Positions 1-8,621 are shown, counted from the first letter of the stretch. The stretch: 64,000 bases of DNA from Dyella_B humi (GCF_044904605.1 NZ_JADIKI010000023.1:1860001-1924000); one strand, 5' to 3'. Notes: generated by a model from the sequence alone, not told the origin. Translations and numbers: made by a program.

Positions 1-56
1 ATTCCAATACTTCTGCAATACAAGTCCATTTGCAATGTGGCCGGAAAATATCAAAT

Positions 57-890
57 ATGTTGAATTGGTATGCAGATGTGCGTCAATACGTTGAGGACGT
101 GAATAAGCTTGGTGCGGCGGTAGAAGCGTACGAGGCTTCTGTAGCTCAATGCGAAATGGTCCAAGGTTGGTGCGTATGGTGCAACCGAGCGACGGTCTTT
201 CGCTTGTCGAGCGGACCCATGCTCAATTTGCGAGAAGTGGTGCGATGTGCGCATTGCAAGCTGACGAACCGGCAGCGCTTGATGGCGTGCGCTATCGCTG
301 ACACCGTGAGTGACCACGGAGTTCGAATCGCTTTATTGGAGCAGGCGTCCCGATTATATCGGTCGGTGAAGCGCCGATACCCCAATACGATGGGCTCGGA
401 GTTCCTCGGGCACGACAAACAGCAAGGGAAAGCTTATGTGTGGCGATCAAGTACCTTCCGCTTTCGTTACACGCGACACGAGGACATCACGCAGCTGTCT
501 TATAGATCGAAATCCCTCGATGTGATAGCCCATAGCGATGTATTGGAGCATGTATACGACTACCGCGCCGCACTACATGAATGTAGTCGAGTGCTCGCAC
601 CTGGCGGTGCGCTTGTGTTTACTGTGCCGTTCTTTCAAGAGCGCGCTACCTCGCTATTACGAGGGAAGCCAAATCCGGATGGATCTCTTACGCACTTTGC
701 ATCACCTGAATATCATGGCGATGGTGTAAGGAGCGCCGGTATTTACACGTTTCACTGGTTTGGGTTGGACTTGCTGGACGAAATTCGCGCCGCAGGTTTT
801 GCTCAGGTGGATGTCGGATTTTGCTATGCACCTGAGCTAGGCTTTGCGAGTACAAGCGGGGTCTTTCGAGCAATCAAGCAAACCAGTTAG
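57..890 (+). CDS. class I SAM-dependent methyltransferase with N-terminal Cys4 motif
   Basis: Probable methyltransferase of the Methyltransf_11 type, of the kind often found in surface-polysaccharide loci. In the frame counted from a TTG at 30, two CxxC pairs (CVWC at 48-51, CAHC at 73-76) could bind one zinc. A DVLEHV motif near 170 and a following RVLAPGG stretch are the typical motifs of the second half of the Rossmann fold. A glycine-rich motif I is not obvious. The frame stays open to base 3, so the true start is unsettled: ATG 57 is the first ATG, TTG 30 or a start outside the window are alternatives. Base composition is clearly A+T-richer than the neighbours (the first 60-base line is 35% G+C, the line at 481 is 48%, against 70% for the gpsA line at 3961), suggesting acquisition by transfer. 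The acceptor is unknown. Confidence 0.75.
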   Translation: MLNWYADVRQYVEDVNKLGAAVEAYEASVAQCEMVQGWCVWCNRATVFRLSSGPMLNLREVVRCAHCKLTNRQRLMACAIADTVSDHGVRIALLEQASRLYRSVKRRYPNTMGSEFLGHDKQQGKAYVWRSSTFRFRYTRHEDITQLSYRSKSLDVIAHSDVLEHVYDYRAALHECSRVLAPGGALVFTVPFFQERATSLLRGKPNPDGSLTHFASPEYHGDGVRSAGIYTFHWFGLDLLDEIRAAGFAQVDVGFCYAPELGFASTSGVFRAIKQTS

Positions 891-1271
891 TAAAAAGCTG
901 CCATGCCAGGCTGCGTCAAAACTCCAATCGGGTGCAGTTAATGCCCTCTTGACGGTGATGGCCTTCTATCTAAAGTGGCTGGCAAGTCTGCGGGGCTAGG
1001 ACTAGGACGTTAGTCGGGCGACTACAACCAACCAGGGGATGGTTATCTCAAAAGCAAAAAAAGCGCCGATTGCGGGGCGCTACGTTGGTCGCTGCATGCC
1101 GCAGCAGGCGGTGGACCGCAAATCCCGGCCTTGCCTGCCGTGGTGCTGGCGCGAAAAAAGCCGATGGTTCGCTTACCGTTCGTGGAGCGATGCCATGCAT
1201 GGGACTGTTCGATCTGGACGAAGCCTTGGCAGCGCTTTCTGACTACGACATCCGTTCCAAGCTGGAAATAT
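891..1271. other. intergenic stretch without a convincing gene
   Basis: This 381-bp stretch separates the methyltransferase from the leftward DCC gene. Short open frames exist on both strands but none has a good ribosome binding site or a recognisable product. The only clear signal is a leftward hairpin with a T run at 1057-1081. The part from 1082 to 1271 would be the 3' untranslated region of the leftward genes, or a short unrecognised RNA or gene. Confidence 0.5.
1057..1081 (-). terminator. rho-independent terminator, leftward
   Basis: On the minus strand a stem AGCGCC / GGCGCT with a short loop is followed by seven T residues. It would end transcription of the DUF4166-DCC pair about 190 bp after the DCC stop codon. 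Confidence 0.75.
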
Positions 1272-1688
1272 TCACGAGATGAAGCGCGAGCGTTGCTCCG
1301 GCGAGGGTGCGAAGCATTGATCGCTTCGCCCGAAAAGACGATAGCGATGGCGTGCAACGAAACGATAGGCAAAGTCGCGGATGGTGTGGGGAACGAGCAA
1401 TATGAGGTTGCTCAGCCAATGCCAGCGGCGGCGAGGTAGTCCGCGCAGTACGCGGGCGATTGCGCTGGTATCGGTATAACCGCGACCGTCTTCGACCAGC
1501 AGCATCGAAAACGGCGAATCGGGATTCAGGCCATGAGCCTGCAGAAGGCGGCGACCGTTATCCGATTGCATAGAAGCAAATCGATAGCGCCCCTCGTGGT
1601 CGTGCTCAAGCAGGAAGCGGATCCAGCGGCTGCATAAAAGGCAGACGCCGTCGTAGACAACCACGGGTTGTACGACAGGCTCAGTCAT
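1272..1688 (-). CDS. DCC-family thiol-disulfide oxidoreductase (DUF393)
   Basis: Protein of 138 residues from ATG 1688. It carries the family signature near the N-terminus: YDGVCLLC, with the DxxCxxC cysteines at 16 and 19 of a thioredoxin-like fold. The middle part (FASMQSDNGRRLL, then a short acidic turn and TDTSAIARVLRGL) is also typical of DUF393. Substrate and partner are not known for most members. The open frame extends to 1721, but ATG 1688 lies in an 8-bp overlap with the end of the upstream DUF4166 gene, the usual arrangement for translational coupling, so I prefer it. Confidence 0.85.
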   Translation of the reverse strand: MTEPVVQPVVVYDGVCLLCSRWIRFLLEHDHEGRYRFASMQSDNGRRLLQAHGLNPDSPFSMLLVEDGRGYTDTSAIARVLRGLPRRRWHWLSNLILLVPHTIRDFAYRFVARHRYRLFGRSDQCFAPSPEQRSRFIS

Positions 1689-2232
1689 GGTCAACGATCT
1701 CCAGCCAGCCGTGGTAGGCAACGAGCCGGCCTATCCAGGGTAGGTGCGTATCAATGGCGAATGCATAGCGTCCATCGCGTTCACCGCTGTGCGACAGCAC
1801 CGTGCCGAACCATCGACGCGGCGCACGCACGCCGAGCACTGATACGCCGTTCAAACGCCACTCCACCCCTTGTGCGTCGGGAAGCAGAGTAAAGCGCAGA
1901 GTGACTGGGCCGAGGTGTTCGAACAGGTACGCAGCATTTGCATCGCTTCGCAGCGTCGACCGCATATGGCCTAGGGCAAAACGTCGTGTCCACGTTTCAC
2001 GATTACCCTGACGCTCGATGCATACCTCCAGCGCCTGTTCCATGCCAGGAGGCGGCAGTCCGAGCAGGCGCCGTAAGACTCGCGCGACCAGGTTGTCGCT
2101 GCCTTCGACGTCGGCCTTACCGCGTGCGAGGATGCGCGAGGCGGAGCCGTGCATACGGCGCACCGATCTGGGCAGGGCATGCCAGACGGCGTCGCCGAGC
2201 AAGCTTGGGAAGAGCGCTTGTGCCGTTTCCAT
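1681..2232 (-). CDS. DUF4166 domain-containing protein
   Basis: Soluble protein of 183 residues matching the DUF4166 pattern: N-terminal LFPSLLGDAVWHALPRSVRR, a GSDNLVARVLRRLLGLPP segment around 44-62, a W-rich centre, and the C-terminal LVAYHGWLEIVD. Such domains also occur fused to saccharopine-dehydrogenase-like or NAD-binding proteins, and their function is unknown. It overlaps the downstream DCC gene and probably forms a two-gene operon with it. No signal peptide or membrane segment is visible. Confidence 0.8.
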   Translation of the reverse strand: METAQALFPSLLGDAVWHALPRSVRRMHGSASRILARGKADVEGSDNLVARVLRRLLGLPPPGMEQALEVCIERQGNRETWTRRFALGHMRSTLRSDANAAYLFEHLGPVTLRFTLLPDAQGVEWRLNGVSVLGVRAPRRWFGTVLSHSGERDGRYAFAIDTHLPWIGRLVAYHGWLEIVDHD

Positions 2233-2273
2233 CAGGCGATCATGCGCAACGATAAAAGCACTGGCAAGCGGGC

Positions 2274-2301
2274 AAAAGAAAACCCGCCTTGCGGCGGGCT
2301 T
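2274..2301 (-). terminator. rho-independent terminator of the rpmB-rpmG operon
   Basis: Minus-strand stem AAGCCCGCC / GGCGGGTT with a GCAA tetraloop, followed by TTCTTTT. It sits 54 bp beyond the rpmG stop and just upstream of the DUF4166 start. Confidence 0.85.
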
Positions 2302-2354
2302 CTCTAAAAGGCACTGACCCCAACTTTTGCCGGGATGACCTGTCTAGCGACGGG

Positions 2355-2522
2355 TCACTTAATCTTGCCTTCCTTGTAGATCACGTGCTTGCGGACTACC
2401 GGATCGTACTTCTTGAACTCGAACTTGTCGGGCGTGTTCTTCTTGTTCTTTTGCGTGGTGTAGAAGTGGCCGGTACCGGCGGAGGAGATCAGGCGGATCT
2501 TGTCGCTCTTGCTCTTGGACAT
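2355..2522 (-). CDS. rpmG: 50S ribosomal protein L33
   Basis: Large-subunit ribosomal protein of 55 residues, the normal length. Starts MSKSKSDKIRLISSAGTGHF and ends HVIYKEGKIK. There are no CxxC pairs, so this is the zinc-independent form. It follows rpmB by 13 bp on the minus strand in the usual rpmB-rpmG order, with a strong terminator behind it. It is too short and too embedded in other frames to be found by length alone; the sequence identity makes it certain. Confidence 0.97.
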   Translation of the reverse strand: MSKSKSDKIRLISSAGTGHFYTTQKNKKNTPDKFEFKKYDPVVRKHVIYKEGKIK

Positions 2523-2535
2523 GGCTCAATCCTCC

Positions 2536-2772
2536 TCAGATCTTTTCGCCGCGGGCACGCAGGTCGGCGATCACGGCCTCGATGCCCTTCTTGTCGATGG
2601 TACGCAGCGCCTGGTTGGAGACGCGCAGTTTTACCCAGCGGTTTTCGCTGGGAACCCAGAACCGGCGCTCATGCAGGTTGGGCAACCAGCGGCGGCGGGT
2701 CTTGTTGTTGGCGTGCGAGACGTTGTTGCCTGTCTGCACACCCTTTCCGGTGACTTGGCATACACGGGCCAT
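2536..2772 (-). CDS. rpmB: 50S ribosomal protein L28
   Basis: Large-subunit ribosomal protein of 78 residues, the standard bacterial length. The product begins MARVCQVTGKGVQTGNNVSH and contains the conserved NNKTRRRWLPNL and RRFWVPSENRWVKLRVS stretches. The open frame continues upstream, but ATG 2772 gives the conserved N-terminus. First gene of the rpmB-rpmG operon; a good sigma-70 promoter lies about 165 bp upstream. Confidence 0.97.
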   Translation of the reverse strand: MARVCQVTGKGVQTGNNVSHANNKTRRRWLPNLHERRFWVPSENRWVKLRVSNQALRTIDKKGIEAVIADLRARGEKI

Positions 2773-2937
2773 GATGACCTCCGTAAATTCATAAACCGCC
2801 CGTTGGCCAGGGCGACATCGGCCCAGCGGCGCTGTGCGCCACGCGATGCTGGAGGGTGCTGCTTGTCGCCGTTGTCGTGAGGTCCGCATCGCGTAGCGGA
2901 ATGCCCGGATGGCCGGGTCGACTGGGGCGAGCCGTGC

Positions 2938-2967
2938 ATTATCCCGTAAAAACAGGCGCATGTGCAA
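2938..2967 (-). promoter_or_regulatory. sigma-70 promoter for rpmB-rpmG
   Basis: On the minus strand a -35 box TTGCAC (2967-2962) and a -10 box GATAAT (2943-2938) are separated by 18 bp. The predicted start near 2931 gives an untranslated leader of about 160 nt before rpmB. Boxes are read directly; use in the cell is inferred. Confidence 0.7.
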
Positions 2968-3076
2968 TCCGTTGGGCCAACAAAGCTGTTCGCCGACATG
3001 GCGGCAGACGGGGATGTATGGAACAATTCCCCTTCTTTGCGCTCTGCGCGCTTGCCTTTCGAACCGAGGGATACCC

Positions 3077-3580
3077 ATGGCAGACATCACCGCCAACGGC
3101 CAGGCCAGTGGCCAGGCGAACCAGCCGCAGCTCATGCTGCAGAAGATCTACGTCAAGGACGTGTCCTTCGAGGCGCCCAATGCGCCGCAGATTTTCCAGG
3201 AAATCGGCGAGATCACCGAGGCTCCGCAAGTGCAGCTGAACCTGTCCCAGCAAGCCACGGGCCTGGGCAACGATCTGTACGAAGTGGTGCTCACGCTCAC
3301 GCTCACCTGCACCATCGACGAGCGCACCGCTTATCTGGCGGAAGTGAAGCAGGCGGGCTTGTTCGGTATCGCCGGCTTCAGCGAGCCCGATCAGGCCGGC
3401 ATCATCGGCAGTTACTGCCCGAACCTCCTGTTCCCGTACGCCCGCCACGTGATTTCCAACCTGGTGCAGGAAGGTGGCTTCCCGCCGTTCCTGCTGCAGC
3501 CGATCAACTTCGAAGCCCTTTACGCCGAGCAGCAGCGCCGCACGGCGTCCGGCGGCGAGGCGCCTTCGCTCAACAGCTGA
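3077..3580 (+). CDS. secB: protein-export chaperone SecB
   Basis: Cytoplasmic tetrameric chaperone that holds preproteins unfolded and hands them to SecA. The 167-residue product has the family core: QKIYVKDVSFEAPNAP near the start, YEVVLTLTLTC in the middle, and the CPNLLFPYARHVISNLVQEG segment, followed by GGFPPFLLQPINF. The frame is open further upstream, but ATG 3077 gives the normal SecB N-terminus and has a GAGGG ribosome binding site a few bases before it. It is followed after 21 bp by gpsA, the classic secB-gpsA pair. Confidence 0.97.
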   Translation: MADITANGQASGQANQPQLMLQKIYVKDVSFEAPNAPQIFQEIGEITEAPQVQLNLSQQATGLGNDLYEVVLTLTLTCTIDERTAYLAEVKQAGLFGIAGFSEPDQAGIIGSYCPNLLFPYARHVISNLVQEGGFPPFLLQPINFEALYAEQQRRTASGGEAPSLNS

Positions 3581-3601
3581 GCGGCCAAGCAGGTCTGCGA
3601 C

Positions 3602-4642
3602 ATGACCGACCAGCCTATCGCCGATCGGGATGGCTTGGCTGTCCTCGGGGCTGGCTCCTGGGGTACGGCATTGGCCGCGCTGGCTGCCCGCAATCGCGTG
3701 CCCACTCGCCTTTGGGGGCGTGATGCCGCGGCCCTGGCCGCCATGGCGGCCAGCCATCGCAACCAGCGCTATCTGCCGGATCTCGAACTGCCATCCGGGC
3801 TCGCGTTTGAGCCCGACCTGGCCACGGCTGTGCGTGGTGCCATCATCGTATTGATCGTGGTGCCTAGTCATGCTTTTGCCGAAATGCTGAGCGAGCTCGC
3901 GCCGCTGCTCGATCCGGGCGCCAGCATCGCCTGGGCTACCAAAGGTTTCGAGCCCGGCACCGGACGCTTCCTGCATGAACTGGTGGCGGAAAAGCTGCCG
4001 GGGCGCGCCGCGGCGGTGATTACTGGCCCGTCGTTCGCGCGAGAAGTGGCGGCTGGCATGCCCAGCGCTGTCACCGTGCATTCGGAGAACGAGGCCTTCG
4101 CGCAGCAGCTCGCCATCTTGCTGCACGCGCCGAACTTCCGCGCCTACACCGGCAATGACGTGCTCGGCGCCGAACTGGGTGGCGCGATGAAGAACGTGCT
4201 GGCTGTGGCCACCGGCGTGGCTGATGGGATGAAGCTCGGACTGAACGCGCGCGCCGGACTCATCACCCGCGGCATGAACGAGATGCTGCGTCTGGGCGTG
4301 GCTCTCGGCGCAAAGCCGGAAACGCTGATGGGCCTGTCCGGCCTGGGCGACCTGGTGCTCACCTGCACCGGCGATTTGTCGCGCAATCGCCGGCTCGGTC
4401 TTGCACTGGGCCAGGGCGTCGGCATTCACGAGGCGGTTGCGCAGATCGGCCAAGTGGTGGAAAGCGTCGTCACCGCGGACGAGGTCGTGCGTCTGGCCGA
4501 CAAGCACGGCCTCGATTTGCCCATCAGCAAAGGTGTGCGCGCCGTGCTACACGGCGACGTGACGCCGATCGAAGGCCTGAAGGCGCTGATGGCGCGTGAG
4601 CAAAAGCCGGAATATCCGCAGGGCTTGTTCGGAACGCATTGA
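3602..4642 (+). CDS. gpsA: NAD(P)H-dependent glycerol-3-phosphate dehydrogenase
   Basis: Reduces dihydroxyacetone phosphate to sn-glycerol 3-phosphate for phospholipid synthesis. The 346-residue protein has the dinucleotide-binding loop GAGSWG at 16-21, the GPSFAREVAAGMPSAVTV segment, and the catalytic-lysine region GGAMKNVLAVATG followed by NARAGLITRGMNEM and GLSGLGDLVLTCTG. Length and motif order are those of GpsA. Start ATG 3602 lies 21 bp after secB, with which it is probably cotranscribed. Confidence 0.97.
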   Translation: MTDQPIADRDGLAVLGAGSWGTALAALAARNRVPTRLWGRDAAALAAMAASHRNQRYLPDLELPSGLAFEPDLATAVRGAIIVLIVVPSHAFAEMLSELAPLLDPGASIAWATKGFEPGTGRFLHELVAEKLPGRAAAVITGPSFAREVAAGMPSAVTVHSENEAFAQQLAILLHAPNFRAYTGNDVLGAELGGAMKNVLAVATGVADGMKLGLNARAGLITRGMNEMLRLGVALGAKPETLMGLSGLGDLVLTCTGDLSRNRRLGLALGQGVGIHEAVAQIGQVVESVVTADEVVRLADKHGLDLPISKGVRAVLHGDVTPIEGLKALMAREQKPEYPQGLFGTH

Positions 4643-4663
4643 GCGCAAGTTTGCAAATCACGT

Positions 4664-4683
4664 GTGCGTATTGCGATACGCAC
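4664..4683. repeat. perfect 8-bp inverted repeat after gpsA
   Basis: GTGCGTAT and ATACGCAC flank a TGCG loop. No T run follows, so it is either a weak terminator, an mRNA 3'-end structure, or a protein site upstream of the helicase gene. Confidence 0.5.
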
Positions 4684-4728
4684 CCTGATCGCTGCTAAGC
4701 TCAAGGTTTTGATCGCTCCAGGGATCGC

Positions 4729-7700
4729 ATGCGCATGCACCTACCGGACGAGAACCAGCACGACGATCCCTCCGCTTCGACTGACGAGCGCGAGGAAAGT
4801 CTGCCTGGCACCTGGAGCAAGCTGCTGGGCAAACCAGGCGCGGCCGCCGCGCACGAACACGTGGTGCTCGGCTTCTTCTTCGAGGTGATGCCCGAAGACG
4901 GCGCACCCTCCGCGCGGCTGGACGCCGCTCCCGTGTTACTGGTGCCCACCGAACACGGACGGTTTGCGCGTCCCGCACCGCTGGAAAGCAAACTGTTGTC
5001 GCACTCGGTGCTGAGCTTGCACGAGCAGCGGCTGGCCACCACCGTGCTCGGCCTGCCGCAAACGCTGCGCAAATCACGCAGCTACGCGCGCCTGTCCGGC
5101 CATGTGGGCAACGCCTTGCTGGCCGAGATGCTGGATACGGCGCCCTGCTTCCTCGGCGGTCTCGCCGGCCTGCGACTTTCGCGCGGCAAATCGCATCAGC
5201 TCAACTGGCACTGGCAACTGGAGCAGGACGGTAGCCAGCGCCTGCTGCCGGCATTGCCACACAGCCAGCGCCTGCTGCGCCTGGATGGTCTGTGGTACCT
5301 GGACGCCGAGCGCGCCGAACTCGGTCATCTCGAAGCCGATCCGGAAGAAACGCATTGGTTGGACCTGCCGCTGCTCAAACACGAATACAGCCGTGCCCTG
5401 CGCCACGCGCTGCCGCAGAGCCGCTTGGCACACCGCATTCCGCTGCCACAGGTATTCGATGAACTGCGGCGCGCCGAACTCGCACCCAAGCCGGTGCTCA
5501 TCTTGCACGCGCTCACGCGCCACGCGCGACTCGCCGCGGGCACGCCGCCGTTAGCGTACGCGCGTCTGGCCTTCGACTACGCCGGCGAGCGCCTGCCCGG
5601 ACGCGGCGGCGAACCGCTGGTGCGCCGTGTGCGTAATGGCCAGCTGGTCGAAATCACACGCAAGCGCGCCGAAGAACTCTCCGCCATGGAGCAACTCGAG
5701 CGCGCCGGACTCACCTTGGGCGTGGATACCGAAGGTCTGCCGTGGGATCTGGCCGATACCTTGCCGGAAGACGCCTGGCTGTTCCCCGGCAAGGGCCACG
5801 CCGGTGCATTGGAAGTGAACACGCCTGCGCGCTGGCTCGCCTTGCGGCCGAAGCTGGAAGCGGAAGGTTTCCTGCTCGAATACGCACCGAGCTTTCCGTT
5901 CGAAGTGCTGGAAGGGCCGGTGCGCTGGTACGGCAACGCCGTCGAGGATGCCGACGATCACGCCTTCGATCTGGAAATCGGCATCGAAGTCGAAGGCAAG
6001 CGCCGCAATTTGCTGCCCGCCGTGGCGCAGGCGCTGGCCGAGCATCAGCTCAACCTGAGCCCCGCGCCGAACGAACCGGAAGACGCCGTGTGGTACGCGC
6101 CGGTTGATGAACGTCGCCGTGTGCCTGTGCGCCTGAAGGAACTGCGCGGCTTGCTGGCACCACTGGCCGAATACCTCGAAAAACCCAAGCGCAAGTTGCA
6201 CCTGCCGCGCGTGCAGGCGGGCCGTCTGGAAGAAATCGTCGAAGCGCTGCCGGCCGGCGGCGAACTACAGGCACCCGAGCAATTGCGGGGCTTCACCGCG
6301 CGCTTGCGCGATGCTGCCGAGCGCGCCAGCGATGTGGTGCCCGAAGGGCTCACGGTCGAACTGCGTCCGTATCAGCGCGAAGGCCTGCGTTGGTTGAACG
6401 CGCTGGCCGAAGCAGGCGTTGGCGGCGTGTTGGCCGACGACATGGGCCTAGGCAAGACCTTGCAGCTGATCACACATCTGCTTGCGTTGAAGGAACACGG
6501 GGCGTTGGAGCAGCCCGCGCTGATCGTGGTTCCCACCAGCCTGATTCCCAACTGGCTGGCGGAAATAGCACGCTTCGCGCCGTCGTTGCGCTCGCTGGCC
6601 TTGCATGGTCCGCAACGCAGCGGTGATTTCTCGCAGATCGCCACACAGGACATCATCCTCACCAGCTACGCCTTGCTGCCGCGCGACGTGGTGACGCTGC
6701 GTAAACAGCCGTTCTCGTTGATCGTGTTCGACGAAGCGCAGCAGGTGAAAAATCCACGCACGCAGGCACGCCGCGCCGCGCTTACTTTGCGCGCACCGCG
6801 CTGCGTTTGCCTCACCGGCACGCCGCTGGAAAATCATCTGGGCGAGCTATGGTCACAGGTGGATCTGGCCGTGCCGGGCCTGCTCGGCGACGAAGGCGCG
6901 TTTCGTCGTCACTATCGCGTGCCGATCGAAAAGCAGCGCGACGAGGATTGTCAGGTGCGGCTCAATCGCCGTCTCGCGCCCTTCATCCTACGTAGAACGA
7001 AAGCACAAGTCGCCTCGGAATTGCCGTTGAAAACCGAGATCACGCGTCGCGTCGTGCTCGACGGTCGCCAGCGCGAACTGTACGAAAGCCTACGTTTGTC
7101 ACTCGCTGACGAATTGCGCGAAGTGATCGCGCAACGCGGCATCGCGCACAGCGGCATCGTGGTGCTCGATGCGCTGCTCAAGCTACGCCAGGTGTGCTGC
7201 GATCCGCGTCTGGTGAAGCTGGAAGCCGCGCGTGGTGTGCGTGATTCCGCCAAGTTCGAGCTATTGATGGACATGCTCCCCGCGCTGCTCGCCGAGGGTC
7301 GCAAGGTGTTGTTGTTCTCGCAGTTCACCGAAATGCTCAAGCTGATCGCGAACGAGCTGGAGCGCCGCCGCATCCGTTACGTGATGCTCACAGGCGAAAC
7401 GCGCGATCGCGCTGAACCAGTGCAGCGTTTCCAGGAAGGCGACGTGCCACTGTTCCTGCTTTCGCTGAAAGCCGGCGGTGTGGGCCTCAACCTTACCGCC
7501 GCGGACACGGTGATCCATTACGACCCATGGTGGAATCCCGCTGCGGAAGCCCAGGCCAGCGACCGCGCGCATCGCATTGGGCAGGACAAGCCAGTGTTCG
7601 TGTTCCGCCTGATCACCTCGGGCACCGTTGAGGAGCGCATCGAGGAGCTGAAGGCACGCAAGGCGGAGCTTGCCGAAGCGGTGCTGGAAGGTGGCGGTAC

Positions 7701-7758
7701 GCGTGAGAAGCTGAGCTTCGATCAATCCGATCTGGATGCGTTGCTGGCACCGGGTTGA
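4729..7758 (+). CDS. SNF2-family DEAD/DEAH-box helicase
   Basis: ATP-dependent DNA translocase of the SWI2/SNF2 superfamily, 1009 residues. The ATPase half is clear: Walker A in DDMGLGKT near 570, the DEAQ box near 667, the CLTGTPLEN motif III, and the second RecA lobe with LLFSQFTEM near 860 and ending in GGVGLNLTAAD and SDRAHRIGQ near 920-950. The first 540 or so residues are a long extension without a motif I can name. Bacterial relatives are linked to transcription or repair, but no role is proven for this form. It stands alone, downstream of gpsA on the same strand. ATG 4729 and ATG 4735 are both possible starts. Confidence 0.9.
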   Translation: MRMHLPDENQHDDPSASTDEREESLPGTWSKLLGKPGAAAAHEHVVLGFFFEVMPEDGAPSARLDAAPVLLVPTEHGRFARPAPLESKLLSHSVLSLHEQRLATTVLGLPQTLRKSRSYARLSGHVGNALLAEMLDTAPCFLGGLAGLRLSRGKSHQLNWHWQLEQDGSQRLLPALPHSQRLLRLDGLWYLDAERAELGHLEADPEETHWLDLPLLKHEYSRALRHALPQSRLAHRIPLPQVFDELRRAELAPKPVLILHALTRHARLAAGTPPLAYARLAFDYAGERLPGRGGEPLVRRVRNGQLVEITRKRAEELSAMEQLERAGLTLGVDTEGLPWDLADTLPEDAWLFPGKGHAGALEVNTPARWLALRPKLEAEGFLLEYAPSFPFEVLEGPVRWYGNAVEDADDHAFDLEIGIEVEGKRRNLLPAVAQALAEHQLNLSPAPNEPEDAVWYAPVDERRRVPVRLKELRGLLAPLAEYLEKPKRKLHLPRVQAGRLEEIVEALPAGGELQAPEQLRGFTARLRDAAERASDVVPEGLTVELRPYQREGLRWLNALAEAGVGGVLADDMGLGKTLQLITHLLALKEHGALEQPALIVVPTSLIPNWLAEIARFAPSLRSLALHGPQRSGDFSQIATQDIILTSYALLPRDVVTLRKQPFSLIVFDEAQQVKNPRTQARRAALTLRAPRCVCLTGTPLENHLGELWSQVDLAVPGLLGDEGAFRRHYRVPIEKQRDEDCQVRLNRRLAPFILRRTKAQVASELPLKTEITRRVVLDGRQRELYESLRLSLADELREVIAQRGIAHSGIVVLDALLKLRQVCCDPRLVKLEAARGVRDSAKFELLMDMLPALLAEGRKVLLFSQFTEMLKLIANELERRRIRYVMLTGETRDRAEPVQRFQEGDVPLFLLSLKAGGVGLNLTAADTVIHYDPWWNPAAEAQASDRAHRIGQDKPVFVFRLITSGTVEERIEELKARKAELAEAVLEGGGTREKLSFDQSDLDALLAPG

Positions 7759-7772
7759 TCGCTTCTAGTTCT

Positions 7773-7791
7773 CTCTCCCCGAAGGGGAGAG
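7773..7791. terminator. hairpin between convergent genes
   Basis: CTCTCCCC and GGGGAGAG form a stem around a GAA loop 15 bp after the helicase stop. It lies between convergent genes and has no long T run on either side, so its strength as a terminator is uncertain. The same C-rich/G-rich style occurs at 9714 and elsewhere. Confidence 0.5.
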
Positions 7792-7832
7792 GGAACCAAG
7801 GCGCCACATTATTTCGCGTCACCCGCTGACGC

Positions 7833-8516
7833 TTAATCCCGTGCCGCCACTTCGTCGATGTGCTTGAGCAGATCGGCCGGATCGTCGTACACCCGGAATG
7901 CGCCGGAGCGCTGTAGTTCGTCCTGGCCGTAGCCGCCCGAAAGCAGGCCCACGCCCAACGCGCGCGCGCGCTGCGCGGCGAGCATGTCCCAGATGCTGTC
8001 GCCGATCACCAGTGAGCGATGGATGTCCACGCCCAGTCGTTCGGCGGCGGCAATGAACAGGTCCGGGTCGGGTTTGGCATGGCGCACCATGTCGCGCGTC
8101 ACCACCGGCACTTCGTTGGGATCGACGCCGAGCGCGGCGAGATTGTGCGCGGCGGTGCGCATGCGGCCACTGGTGGCGATCGCCCAGGGAATGTTTTCCT
8201 CGGTGAGAAACCGCAATAGCTCACGCGCGCCCGGCAGCGGCCGTACCGAGCCTTGGGTGTGATGGCGATTGAAGGCTTCCGCGTGCCGCTGCTGCAGACG
8301 CTCGATGCGTTCGGGTGTGATGTCCAGGCCGGTTTCGCGCAACAGGATGTTGGTGAACAATCCGCCGCTCATGCCGATCTTGCGATGGATGCTCCAGACC
8401 GGCAGTACGACACCTTCCTCATCCAGCGCTTCTTTCCAGGCCAGCACGTGCTGGTACACGCTGTCGATCAACGTGCCGTCGAGGTCGAAAAGAAAAGCGG
8501 TATGGGAGCGGGGCAT
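7833..8516 (-). CDS. HAD-superfamily phosphatase (subfamily IA)
   Basis: Haloacid-dehalogenase-type hydrolase of 227 residues that probably removes phosphate from a small sugar phosphate or related compound. All four motifs are present: FLFDLDGTLIDS at the N-terminus (nucleophile and acid aspartates), the ATSGR motif II serine, the lysine in HAKPDPDLFI, and VIGDSIWDM motif IV. The GMSGG stretch in the cap domain resembles phosphoglycolate phosphatase and beta-phosphoglucomutase relatives. Substrate not deducible. It lies upstream of glk on the same strand in transcription order after glk, separated from it by a palindromic repeat; a sugar-phosphate link with glucokinase is a guess. Confidence 0.85.
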   Translation of the reverse strand: MPRSHTAFLFDLDGTLIDSVYQHVLAWKEALDEEGVVLPVWSIHRKIGMSGGLFTNILLRETGLDITPERIERLQQRHAEAFNRHHTQGSVRPLPGARELLRFLTEENIPWAIATSGRMRTAAHNLAALGVDPNEVPVVTRDMVRHAKPDPDLFIAAAERLGVDIHRSLVIGDSIWDMLAAQRARALGVGLLSGGYGQDELQRSGAFRVYDDPADLLKHIDEVAARD

Positions 8517-8538
8517 GTTCGATTACCTTGAGCTCAGG

Positions 8539-8615
8539 GTAGGTTGGAGTGAGCGCATGCGAATTCCAACATTACCGTTGGTTGTTGGGGTTCGCATGCG
8601 CTCACCCCAACCTAC
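8539..8615. repeat. palindromic REP-like repeat, family A, copy 1
   Basis: Two 32-bp arms (8539-8570 and 8584-8615) are inverted copies with 29 of 32 matching positions, beginning GTAGGTTGG and containing GAGCGCATGCGAA, around a 13-bp spacer. A second copy lies at 56187-56283. Both are strictly intergenic. Confidence 0.9.
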
Positions 8616-8621
8616 ATGACA

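Noticed and set aside
2939..4507. Long minus-strand frame opposite secB and gpsA (522 codons)
   Set aside because: Antisense to two recognisable genes; product rich in Arg, Gln and His with no known domain.
4664..4683. Terminator of gpsA
   Set aside because: Good stem but no T run; called only as an inverted repeat.
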